Assembly: GCA_946803715.1 (NCBI GenBank)
Contig: CAMPET010000020.1
Location: 248,488-312,487 of the forward strand
Length of the DNA: 64,000 nucleotides
Direction: 5' to 3'
Origin: Beroe ovata
Lineage: Eukaryota; Ctenophora; Nuda; Beroida; Beroidae
In this document: in pieces, positions 23,378 through 36,503 of the stretch
Layout: every line of letters starts with the position of its first letter
Position numbering within the stretch: position 1 is the stretch's first letter
Translations under genes and position numbers: made by a program
The notes under the pieces: model-generated
The model's database searches: none
What the model was told of the DNA's origin: nothing
Seen by the model: the letters and a program-made list of their open reading frames with translations, nothing else

Positions 23378-26300
23378 CTATTCGTTCTGGATATCGGGTG
23401 TTGAGCCGCGGTGCGCCACTTTCGAGTACATGGTGTTGAGGAGCCGATCCGCTAGTCGAAAATACATGTGAAAATCTGTATTCTCCTTGTCGGGCTGCTC
23501 TGACATTTCCTCCTGAAAAACGAGGATTGAAATCATGAGATAACGGATGAAGTACAGAATACTATAGAGTAGTGATACACCATTTTCTCACTGATTCTAT
23601 AAGTGAGAAATGAGAGGTTCATTTTCAACTTTAAGTAATATATCAGACCGATACTAATATGACGAGCAATACCCCCGCGATAGCGTGTGACAACTACAAG
23701 TGACCCGGTGAGTAATATGACGAGCGATAGCGTGTGACAAGTGCCCCAGTGAGTACTGACCAGAATCTCGAGAACGTGCTGCAGATACTTCATCAGCGCG
23801 CGCTCCTCCCTATGCGATCGTCTGCACGAATGTCCACTCTTCACAACCTCTCGTCCCTCCTCGTCCACGTATATTCGTCCACGTTTTCTCTTGGCCCGGT
23901 GGTCCTCTGCCCGATGTGATCGGTATGAGGTATCCATGGCAGCGAGCAGCTCGGATAGGAGCTGCATTTTGAACGAGTCGGACACGCTATCCTCCAGACA
24001 TTGGATTATTGCACGTGCAGCGGTGTGCGATCGAGCGCTATTTAGACCACAGCTGTGGAGAGAGATAGAGTTGAGTTAATGACCAAACAAATCCCAGAAA
24101 CTGTCAATGATGAATGTTGTGATTCAGAGGAATTTCCGATAAGCAATCTTAATCTCACCTGCGCTTCACATGTCGGATTAGGTCTTGTGATAGTAGGGTC
24201 GGGTCCAAACAATCATGCTCCTTCGCGTCTCCGGCCTTCTGGTAAAATACCAAATGATAGATCGAAATTGGTCTCAAAATCACTCAAATTGTAGCATTAA
24301 CTCTTCATACCTTTCGTTTGGGTAATCTGGTAACAGTCTGGTTGATTTCCTGGGAGTTCATGTTGCCGTCTGGAGTTGGTTGCTGGAGTTGCTGCAGTTG
24401 TTGCTGCGGAACACCGAACGGGAACCACATAAAGGGGACGTTAGGGACGATTCCCGCGTTGGGGAAGGGAGCTGGGGTGGTCCCGAATACTTGTTGTTGT
24501 GTCATGAGGGGGGATGTAACCGGGATGTGAGGAGTAGGTGGTACTGAGGTGGGCAGCGGCGGATAGAGTTGCTGTGGCGTATCGTTCTGAAGAAGAGGGG
24601 CAGGGGTTTGTATGGATTCAAGACGTGGAACGGAGCAATTGTTATGGTGGTATCGCATGTCCCCACTCAAATTACATGAATCACGGAGGAATATCATATA
24701 GTGACACAATTCAAATCCTCTGGGAAAAACCTTCAATTACCAAAACTCCAGCATCAAATTAAAGAACTCTTCATGATCGATTCAAAATTAAGCGGCTAGA
24801 ATTAGCTACGCTCTAAGTTCTCTTATTACCTGTTTGTGAGGCTTATTCTCGGGTTCATATTGGAGGTCTTCAGGCTCGGGGGTCGGCTGCGGAGCGGTCG
24901 GAACACTAGGCGGCGATTCGGATTCCGGAGTGTTGCCGGGGGAACTGGCGTTACTTCCCTCCAGCGTTGTGGAAGTCGCGTGACCATTCGCGTGAGAGGC
25001 GGCGCGTGGGTTACCACGGCGACTGCTACTGTGGCGTGAGCTGCCATGGCGACTGCTGCGTGGTTGTGTGCTCACGTGAGCCGTAACTTCCGCCTCAGTT
25101 CTCACGATGGGTGATGGCGGCGAGGAGGGAGGGGCCGTGGGATTCCTGTCCTCTCTCCTGGGGGGGAAAGAAAATTGTCAAGATGGCAATAAATATGGCA
25201 CTCGTGAAATTCGTGAATTTCCAAGGAATGAGCTCGATATAAACACAACTTACTCGACATTGACTTTAATCTTTTTCTTTGAAGCACTCTTCTCAATGCC
25301 GAGCGTTTTCTTGATTTTCATCAACCATCCCTTCGACTTTGGATCGGTAGACTGAAAATGAAAATGTCATTAAAAACCCAGCTTTCGGATGAAGATAATC
25401 AGACAAGGTCACACAGCCGACCGTATCTAATTACTCACTAATTACTCACTAATTGCCGAATCTAATTACTCACATAGCTGGCAAAATGGTAGGAATCAGT
25501 GTTGATCTTGGCATTCCTCGTCTGAACTCCACAGCTCTGAGTTGATACAGGCGGGACGTCTACCCTTGCAGTTTCGTCGCAATCTGACGTACCGGATAAC
25601 TGAAACAGGCGCAGGGGTCAGAAAATGTGGTATAAGAAAGGGACTAGGAGGAACATGTGTATTTATTGTGCATGTTGACTAATCAATTAACTACCGATTA
25701 ATTAATCGTTTACAAATTATGTAATTAAGGTTAATGATCAGGTGATGAGTGTTGTATGCACAAAAAGGTACAATAACATACTTTTCTAAGATGTCTGATA
25801 CTTTCACCAACAATTAGGGATGTAAACGAAGAAAACATACAGTTATAGATACGAAATTCAGTCAGCAGTTGGGAGTTTATATCTCGGGATGTTTCAATAT
25901 TCTGATGAGAGTAAGAAAGTAAACAATGCTGGGATAAGTTAAGTACAACAGGATCGTCAGTGCATTTTAACACGCACACAGCACTTATCTCGCATTCTAC
26001 ATGATGATAAGTGTATCTTCACGGAGGTCGACTAATGATCATCGACTGGACTCAATAGATCAAGGCATACAAGTACAAAACAGTGGTGATGTACAGCATA
26101 ACATGAATATTGTTACAAGTACAATATATTTGGAAAAAAGTATGATATTCAGATGTTTAATCTACACAGTACACAATGTATAATGTATAGTGTATAGTGT
26201 AATATATACATTGTGTAATGTATTCATTTCTCCCCAGCCAAACATTTACCTGGTTGACATCCCCGTAGATAATTGAGTAGGAACTGAACGAATCGAACGT

Positions 26301-29300
26301 ATGATAGTTCTCAGTTTGGCAGGGCGGGTTTTCGAGCAACATTTATCAGCTATACAAACATAGATTTGGTAAAATATGGCTCATATCTCAAAACCCATAT
26401 CTCAGATTTCCTCAGGTTGAGCATGAAAATTGCATACGAGTTAACAGGAAAGGAAGGAATAAAGAGCTATTGCTAAAACTGTGGACCGATCCAAGGTTGA
26501 AAGTGGGGCCCTAAGGGGCACCGAATGACCCCACTAATTAGACCCCTTCAGGGCAGACAAATCCAACAAGAGCCAAATTCCAACGAGATAATCTAATTAA
26601 ACTGCAGGAGTAGAACGTTCTGGAAGAAAAACTATGTATATATTTTTTCAATCCTTCACAAAAATTCTACCGAGTAATGCAGAAGTCTTGCTTAGAGGAC
26701 TAGCAAGAATGAGAACACATGTTTCCTGAGCAAGAACGCAGTCTTTCTCAGCATGAAGTTAAAACTGAAATGAGGAAAACTGCAGTAGTCTATGTATTAC
26801 AGTAATTGTAGCAAGCACACTGAATCGTTTATTGTGTGTGTGATAAGAGTGGATGTTTGGAAGGATAAGTTTAAACTATCCAGAATCCAAATGGACGCAC
26901 GAGAGTACGTTTACACTTTCAATTCAAGTTGTCGAATCAGATCTGCTTCGTTGCGAAAAAGGCCAAAGACTACCATCAAGAGATGAATATGTAGAATAGT
27001 AGAGAAGGGTTTTGTTTAGACATGTGGAACCCTTGCTCACATCTACTCAGAATAAAATTTACGCATCATATTGCTATTGAAACCTCAATTCTGGAACTAG
27101 ACAGGGTTTTAGAATACACAGAAGTAGCCAAGACAAGGAGCATCAGATCACGGTTTACTCTCAACCATACTCATTTCGATATATGGTGAATTATTAACCA
27201 TATCGGGGAGGATTATAGGGTGGGGAAAACAGCTACATATTCAGAAATTCTGAATACAGAGAAAAAGGGCTGGACCGGACGAAAGGGTCAGTGTCGCGAA
27301 GTGTGAAAGGAGCGGAATAAAATTTATTCCACATCACCATTTGATGTTGATATCTCTTCTATAGAGGGTGTGGGCAGTGTAACTGGCGCCACCAGCTACA
27401 TCACATCGAACTGTTTATAACAATGTTTTATCCCATTTCACCAAGTGTTTAACCTAATTAGGTGTGATACATATCAAGTTACTCAAAGTCTGTCAAAGCG
27501 TTGAACGGAGAAAGTAGAGAGGAATAGAACTGCATGCTTTGTCGGTGGTACCAATCGTTTAGAGAGCGTGTTTGGGTAATGACCTTGTTTGAGGAATTTG
27601 GTGACAGGTTTTCAGGGGTTAGCTTGTGTGTTTGGTCATGGGGGAAGATAGATTTAGTCGGAATTTGGTCTTATTTGTGTGGACCCCAAGGGAAAAGGCT
27701 ATTCCCTTACGGCAAGAATCAAGCTGTTCTCAGCGTGTGTCAGCAATAATGCTTAAAAAAGGATAATGAACAGCGCAAATCTTATTGTGAGGTCCTCAAG
27801 GACGTCAAGGGGGTACAGTAAGAGTCATACACAGCTCCCCCCCTTCTAAGGGGGGAAGAGAACAAGCCAAAACTGTTGTCTACCCCAAGATACTCAACAC
27901 CATGATCATAGACACGGGTGTTATACCGAGTAATGGCAATAATATCATGTATAGCAGACACAAACATACTATCTACCCGGGTTTATTGTGAACTGTTTTC
28001 CTGAAAAATTTGATTTAAATCTTACAACTCACAGACATTTGGCTGCTCAGAGCCAGGACTCTGAAACGCGGTTTAAAACTGCAATGATTATAGCTATTAC
28101 AATATCATATATTTATCAAGGTTTCATAGTAAGGGATGGATAGTAGGGGATGAATAGTAATGTTCCCGCCACGACAATATTTCAACAGGAGCAGCAGCTA
28201 TGGAAGTGTATGAAGAACTAATTGCCTCGGGCGGAACACTGGGGGCAGTGTAGATGAAAATGCCAAGGGCTATCACGGTTTTAGCATGCAAGCTAATGAT
28301 GGTACAAACATACAAGGAGCGAGTAATGAAGAGATCGCCCAATGAAGAGAGAGGGTTCGTGTCACATGACATGATAAGATCCAATGAGATAGAGCGAAGG
28401 CAAATGAATTGTCTGGGGGAGGGATCATTTCATTCCCACAAGTTTTGTTTAATCGGCTAGATTAAACTTGTCTGATAGTTCGAGAAGCAAAACAGGACCT
28501 TATGCAACCGGATACCATGGACCAAATCAGGCTGAAATGAAAATGGATTGACTGCTGTCACTACATCTTCTAGAGGACATCTTCGAGGGGACATCGCACA
28601 ATCTTGGAAGAAACGCTACATCGTAAACCGTGCAATGAGACATAATAAAATACATATTGTATGTACAGCATCCAGATCTTGAGGATCCTGGAGTTCTGGT
28701 AACAGCTACTGAAAAAGGGGGGATGGCATCTGACCGCTGACGCTGGGTAGTACCAGTGGCTACGGCAGAAAACACAGAAACACGGATTCGTTCAAGGACA
28801 GATACTAGAACTCTGCTTTCTTTTTGTCGCATAGTTTACAGTAAAAGAACTTGATACAGATTGTCTAAGTGGGACAAACATCGACTGATAAGCCCAACTG
28901 AAAACTAGAGACGAGGGAGAAGAAAAGCATCCTTTCCTTTGCTGCAATGATCTGGAATTACATCAACCATGGAAAGCATCAGGGAGACACCTGAAATACT
29001 TCGACAGAAAGTGTGGCTGACGAGCATTCCGATTTGGATACCACAAGAAGCCCAATTCCATAGTATAGTGATTCAGTCCTGAACTGTTAAATCAAGAACT
29101 ACTATAGCTTACCGTAGATACTATTTTGAAGATATGATCATATCAGAACTTATTAAAACATTATGAGTAGCATATTTTGCGCTTTCACGTAATAGAGATT
29201 TCTAGAGGAATGGGCTATAAAAAAGAGTTTCTGGAAGATTAACAGCGAAGAAGAAAATTCACAAACTTGAATGTTCTCAGTTCTACAAAGACCGAACAGA

Positions 29301-32300
29301 CGTGAATCTAGTGATTCAACTAGTTTCACTAGTAGCAAAAGACAGGTAGCTCTTAATTAGATCCACAAGATTAATATACAGTATACACACACCCCAGCCG
29401 TCTAAATTGAGGAACAGGGATACGCCCATGATGCTTGCCAAGTCTCAGAGTAAGATTTCAATACACGTCAATATTCTATCAGTTTTAAAATCGGCGAATG
29501 AAGAGATTTGACGAAAAATACATGAGTGGCAACAAACAATGAATACATCAACCTGTTTTGATGTCAAGCACGAACTCGATCTATGGGCAGAAATGACACG
29601 CGACGAAGATCGTCTATTTTTTCAGATCTCCTTTGATGCGGTAATGTCGAGACATTATCTGATATCACCACAAATATAATTACCAGAGACATATGATCGG
29701 AAACTAGACAAGAGGACCGCGGGGGAGGGAATTCACTGACATCTGAAGTGTTATCTCAGTAGTATCAAGTTCCTGTAATTATTCTATACTGGCAGGAGGG
29801 AGTATATGTCGGAGAGAGATATCTAATTAGCTAATTACTCTAATGATCAAGGTAATTAGAGAACACACAGTGGGAGGAGAGATTAGATGTGAAAATTAGT
29901 TTTTTTCCGCAGACATCCAAAACCTCTATATATAGTGTTTATATCTCAGAAATTAGAGAGATATCACCGATCAAAGAAAGGGAAAGAACGGTTTCAGATG
30001 GCCGAATCGTATGGATTCCGGACATAGCACATTGATGGAAAGAAGCACAAGACTTTTCGCCTGCGTAACAGGGCAGAAGCAGTAGCGAGCGGCATTGGTT
30101 TTCATACAGAGTAATAATATGACTCATGAACAACGCCATTTGTAAAACAATTACAAGTTTTAAAATCTATCGTAATACTAATATTTATTCGATCTAACCA
30201 AAACTGTTTATATCTCGGAATTGAAGTTGGAATAATGGAATGTGATAACCGGTAAAAGAAGTGGAAGAATCGCTGTAGACGACCAAATCGCCATACAGTA
30301 TGGACTCACGAATTCATCAACACTACTACACTCCTTTCTACACTCCTTACAGTTAAAACAGAAAATCAGGAAAAATATTAAAATTCAATTACCATTGTTG
30401 GGCTGGGTGTAGAGTGATTATAACGCTTATATCCTTATCTCGGAATGGATAAAGCGTTTTTAACCTTTTTATTCACAGGAAACTTGGAGAGAATTCATTT
30501 TTAACGGTGTCAATGATGAAAACACCGTACATGGATTCCACGAACAAACTGCTCAAGGATGGAGCATCTGACTTTTCGCCTGCATTACAGGGCAGCAGCA
30601 GTAGCGAGCGGCATTGGTTTTCATACAGAGTTATAATCTGACTCATCAACAACGCCATTTGTAAAATAATTACAAGTTTTAAAATCTATCGTAATATTTA
30701 TTCGATCATTACAATAGTATTGGATTAAGATATATCTCAGTATGACATCTCCCATAATACCCAAAAGGAACACTCCACAAAGACGCACATAGACCGAATG
30801 CTCAGAGATATAACCGAATCCCTGAACCAGTGCCAGCAAAACCAGCAAAGTCATCACGACTCGCGATGAAAGATATCGTACCGCATAATTTTGCAATAAA
30901 TTATAAATTCGCGTAGTGAGCAACATCCAGACACCTCGTATCTGTGAAGAAAACAACCTAATACCTGTACAGAAAGCGACCTGATACCTATACAGAAAAC
31001 AACTGAAAACAATAGACGAAGTCGTGCACAACGTCAAAGCTTTTAGAGAAGACTTAGGGATGTAAATGGGGTTTTCGCAAGCTGAAAGCACGCGAGAGAA
31101 TAAGCGTTCCACTAAACATGCTTTACAGGACATATCTATATTATACTTAACACAACCATGACACTACCTACTAAAACAATTTGCATGAACATTCCTCACA
31201 CATACGTGTGATATGTCCGCACTCCACGTGTATCCTAAAGTCGCACACAATACACACGTGTGTGTAGGGTACTGTGTTTCGCAAGGAATTCGCAAGGAAG
31301 TTATTGACGATAGTCTACAGAGAGGACCAATCACGATGAGAGTATCTTCAAAAGAGCAGGTCAAACGTTTGTGACCATCTGAAATATGGCAGTGACTCGA
31401 CATAATCACCGAGCGATTCCACGTTGTTAGGAACTGGAATCCGGAAGCGTGGACTGGTTCTAGAGAAATATTGAACCCAACAAAGCTAAAGGAACTTGAG
31501 GACCGAAGAGAGACAAACGTCTTCATACGAGAGGATACTTCTTTTTTAAGATAAATGTTACTTCTTTTTTAAGATAAATGTAACGGTGTATGAGAAAAAA
31601 ACAGTGACGTATGACATATCGACACGGGGTCCGGACTGTACGGCGGAGGACTCTACGGCGGAGGACNGAACAAACTGCTCAAGGATGGAGCATCTGACTT
31701 ATTGCCTGCATTACAGTGCAGAAACAGTAGCGAGCAGCATTGGTTTTCATACAGAGTAATAATGTGACTCATCAACAACGCCATTTGTAAAATAATTGTA
31801 AGTTTTAAAATCTATCGTTATATTTATTCGATCTAACCAAAACTGAACATTGAGGCTAAGTAAGTGTGGGAGCTGTGCAAGATAAGGAGGAGAAAGAAAC
31901 TCGACAATCTGTCGTAATATTCATTTAATCATTGCAAAAGTAGTGGATTAAGATATATCTCAGTATGACATCTCCCATAATGCCCAAAAGTAACACACCA
32001 CATAGACGCACATAGACCGTATGCTCAGAGATATAACCGAATCCCTGAACTAGTGCCAGCAATACCAGCAAAGTCATCACGACTCGCGATGAAAGATATC
32101 GTACCGCATAATTTTGCAATTAATTCCCATGGTGAACAACATCCAGACACCTCGTATCTGTTAAGAAAACAACCTAATACCTGTACAGAAATCGACCTGA
32201 TACCTATACAGAAAACAATAGACGAAACCGTGCACAACGTCAAAGCTTTTAGAGAAGACTTAGGGATGTAAATGGGGTTTTCGCAAGCTGAAAGCACGCG

Positions 32301-35300
32301 AGAGGATGAGCGTTCCACTAAACATGCTTTACAGGACATATCTATATTATACTTAACACTACCATGACAATTCCTACTAAAACAATTTGCATGAACATTC
32401 CTCACACATACGTGCGATATGTCCACACTCCACAGTCCACGTGTATCCTAGAGTCGCACGCAATACACACGTGTGTAGGGTACTGTGTTTCGCAAGGAAT
32501 TCGCAAGGAAGTTATTGACGATGGTCTACAGAGACGACCAATCACGATGAGAGTATCTTCAAAAGCGGAGGTCAAACGTTTGTGACCATCTGAAATATGG
32601 CAGTTCCTTGACATTCCACGTTGTTAGGAACTGGAATCCGGAAGCGTGGACTGGTTCTGGAGAAATATTGAACCCAAAAAAGGAACTTGAGGACCGAAGA
32701 GAGACAAACGTCTTCATACGAGAGGATACCTCTTTTTTAAGATAAATGTAACGGTGCATAAGAAAAAAACAGTGACGTATGACACATCGACACATCGCTG
32801 TGTACAATATCTGTCGAGTCGACAGGTACAACTATTTGACACAGCGATGTTAGCTACTGATGGAACCGTGAGAAGGATCAACACGGCTTGCTTCCTACGA
32901 CGTAAATGATGGAATAACTACACGTTCTCACGGACACACCCTTCATAAGAACACGTGACAATTTCGACGTATTCCTATTAAAGAAACACTTTAAACACGA
33001 TAAACAGAGCAAACAGCGATAAATGTTAAACAATAAGTCGGATTGATACGGCAAAACGGTTTCCGCCCTTTCCCACAGGGCGGAATCATTTTACAAAGAA
33101 GCAGGTAAGATACAAAGATATAGGTACGAAAATCATTCTCAGCACCGCCCGTTGAACTATGAGTTTCATGGGAACACTGGGCATCAAGAAACAAAATAGT
33201 AGGTTACCAAAACCGAAACGACTTTTCAAACGGTCGTTACGATATAAGATGCCAAGCAAGCGTTACTCTGTGTACACAGTTAGTAATTACCCTAATTAGC
33301 AGTAATTACAAATGAGTCACAATTGACAGTGTTTTGAAGAGATTTGCTGAAGAGATCCTCAGTTGTTGGATCGCAGATTTGACCGGGAGAGAGATTCCAC
33401 GTCTGAATTCTGGTCTACACATTAAAATTCTAATGATAGTTTTGCTCATAAGATTAAGATTGTTTTCAGATACAAACGTCTTACTTCGAGTACTACTTCG
33501 AGATACTCCTTACTTTTCACAATGCTAAATCAGCTCAGAAGCCGAACTTATGGGCATATGTTTCAACTACGGCCAGGCACTAGTCCTATGGGAAAAAAGA
33601 CGATCTAATACAGGTAATAGGTATTGGGCAGGTTCGGCGCGGGCCGCGGATGGGGCGTAGGGTTAGGGTTAAGAGTTAAGACTCGCATAAAACTAGCACC
33701 TTGCGATAGTAGTAAACGGATTAATGCCCGAATAGATTATGATATCGTGATATGATTTCCCTCTTGAGGGGGAGTATTGACACACTGAGCAGAGTGGCGT
33801 GGAGAACACAAATGTATTACAGGTAGCAGAAGTAGCAGTTCCCATTGTATGAGAATATAATTGCTTGCTTGTATACCATAAAAGGGATTATCGATACTTC
33901 ATGTATACAACTTACAAGTATATTGTCAGCGAGTCATGACTGCTATTAAATGTGTGAATGATGCATCAAAACCTATTAAAGTCAGGCAAAAGTAGGTATG
34001 GGCTCATGTTTTCTTTTTTGTTTTCTTTTTTTCTTTTTTCTCCTTTCCATTCTGTTTTTACTTCTCTTTTGTTCATTTTTCAAGGAGAAAGCATGCTTCA
34101 GTAGGTATACTCCTGAACTATCAGCGGCAAGAAATCGAGCAAATGCCAAATTACCATTACATTCACCAACTGTTATTCTCAGTAAGAAGTATTTTAAACA
34201 GACAGAGGTTCAACAAAATCATGATGAAATGAAGAAATGATACTATGAGGGAGAGAGATCGTTTTCAGCTGCTGCAGTATACCACTCACAAAACACACGT
34301 GGTCACGGGGTAATCCCCACATCACGTGGTGTACCACGTGACATGTACTGTAACATGCGTTACCAGGCAACGCGTGATGGTCACGTGGTGCCTGGACTAA
34401 TGTTTTGGAGGGAAAATTTGAATTAAATATAGCAGCCCCCCGTAGTATGACTCCAGCAGTAAAGTGCCATGGTAAAAGTGATGGTATTGAGTTACATGAT
34501 GCGACTTATGTAAACATATGGGCCGGTACGCCAAATGACCATTAACAGTAGTTCGAGCTACTTATACACTTTTGGTGTAACGAGTTTGATGTGATCGAGG
34601 CGATAACTAGATATACACAAAAATGAACATTCAAACCTTTAGTGACTATTGATCATTGAACACTTTTATCCAAGGAGCTCAATGAAATGACAATTCAAAA
34701 ACTTTAAAAGAACTACATCTGACTATTGACTGGTAGTCCTTTGATTACTGGACGACAGCCAAACCAAGTCCTCAGTGATATCAAATTCTGTAATTTCCGT
34801 TAAAATGACCAAGGTTTTACAGCTTCAGTTAAGACATTTTAAAGAAATGAGAAGATGAAGGATGGCAAAGAAGAGAAAATTCAGAGACGACAATATCAGT
34901 ACATAACAAAAGATATAAATACTGTTGTGCAGCGTGGTCACAACTACATTTTAACTGGATGATAAACAATTACAACTGGCATGGAGCCAGCAAGTCACCA
35001 TCACATGCTTTCAGAAACAGCTGTGCTCTCAGTATACGATGGAAAGAGAAAGAGGAATAGAGGAAAGTCGGTAAGTGTAAAAGCTGTAAGTATAATAGCA
35101 GCTGTGAGCTGTAAGTATAGAAGTTTAGTAAGTATTAGTACAACAGTTTAGTCAGTTACTAAGTATAGGAGCTGTGTGGATGTGGGAGAAACAGTAACAA
35201 AATTCAGTTATTATGGTATTACAGAGTTATTGCAGTCACAATGGTTGTCACTGAGAATGCAAACCAAAAGTCAACCAAACAAATAGGTTTCCTCCTTTAC

Positions 35301-36472
35301 TGCTACAAAACAATCGAGAGTCAAAACCAAGTCCACCAAGGGCAAGTTTTCTCTCAAGTCAAGTATAAACGTAATCTATGGTCTTCTTACTACGTATCGA
35401 AACTGCAGTATGACGAAGCAGTCCATCATTTAGTACAAACTCCAACAGTAATTACAAAAGAGGTGCGTCTCTTTTCCTCTTGGTTCCCACACTCGCTCCT
35501 CATTGGACACAATCCCCGAGCACGTGGATGTAATCACGACATCTGATTGGCTCGCGACTCGGGGATAACCACGTGACCAAATCCTCGCTTTATCATAGGT
35601 CAGCGACGCTCGTAATCCCGCAGGTGGGCATGTGGAAATGCCCTGAGGGGGTCACCTCACAAGTGTACAGAGTTTGTAGCGAGATTCACTGGCAAATTAC
35701 CAGCGGATCGTATGTTAACTAGACCAATTATAATTGAAAGAGGGGAGGGGTGCGATAATCTCGAGATAACACCAGCCAATCCCGAAACTGATAGCAGTGT
35801 CACGTGGCAGTGAGAGCCAATGAAAACTCGGGATTTTGCAAGATAGAGAGGTGTGTGTGTTGGGGTGGGATATAAGAGTTATAATTGGTGCTAATAGCTG
35901 TGGACGGAGGAGAAATGACTTGAGATTCAGAACACTATTATAGTCCGTTGATGAGAGCAGAAGTGATAGAAAATGGGAAAAAGGGGAAAAGCAGAAAGCA
36001 CAGAATGTTGATGTTAATACCAGATACTTACTAAGTTTGTAAGATAGAAGATCAACTTCGAATGAAGCTTAAGAAGACATCGAGGACGACCGAAACTGCT
36101 GACAATGTAACTACATGGGTGCAAGTTTGCAGCTGGACAGAAGAGTTGAACCAACTGTGCTAAGAGTGACAGAAGATCTAAATATGAAACACTCCTCCAG
36201 ACACTCGCCAGAGTAACAGAGCAGTGGTTCACCACTTAGAACTATGTATGATTGTAAAGGTAAATAGTACTTTCAACAAAAAAACTCGCGACACATTGAC
36301 TTCCCCTACCTTGGTCTGTTTGGTCTCAATATCGTGGAGCTCCTTCGATAGTGCTGGATACAACCGATCATCTCCTCTGTTATCCCCCTGTAGGAATGGG
36401 AATATACAATTCATCGAAATATCAGACTTTTCCCGATCAAACAGACACACAGTACAGTGCAGTGCACACACA

Positions 36473-36503
<31 letters not shown>

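Larger units (their letters stand above)
26310..36309 (-). other. 10-kb gap: long intron or intergenic region
   Basis: No recognised conserved protein on either strand. Contents: an AT-rich palindromic tract at 26165-26216 just outside, a duplicated segment with N31667, repeated short minus-strand frames at 30-32 kb, a short telomere-like run at 33660, a T-rich stretch at 34010-34080, and CACGTG/CCAAT-rich promoter-like sequence at 34.3-35.9 kb. The flanking exons are in compatible phase (0 to 0), which supports an intron but is weak evidence by itself. Confidence 0.5.

Noticed and set aside
26157-26216. CRISPR-like or structured RNA repeat
   Set aside because: It is an AT-rich imperfect simple repeat without regular spacers, in a eukaryotic genome.
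33659-33682. Telomere remnant or chromosome fusion site
   Set aside because: Only about 2.5 TTAGGG units, flanked by ordinary sequence; easily chance.
33998-34240. Membrane-protein frame starting MGSCFLFCFLFFFF
   Set aside because: It is created by a T-rich low-complexity run and has no splice or homology support.
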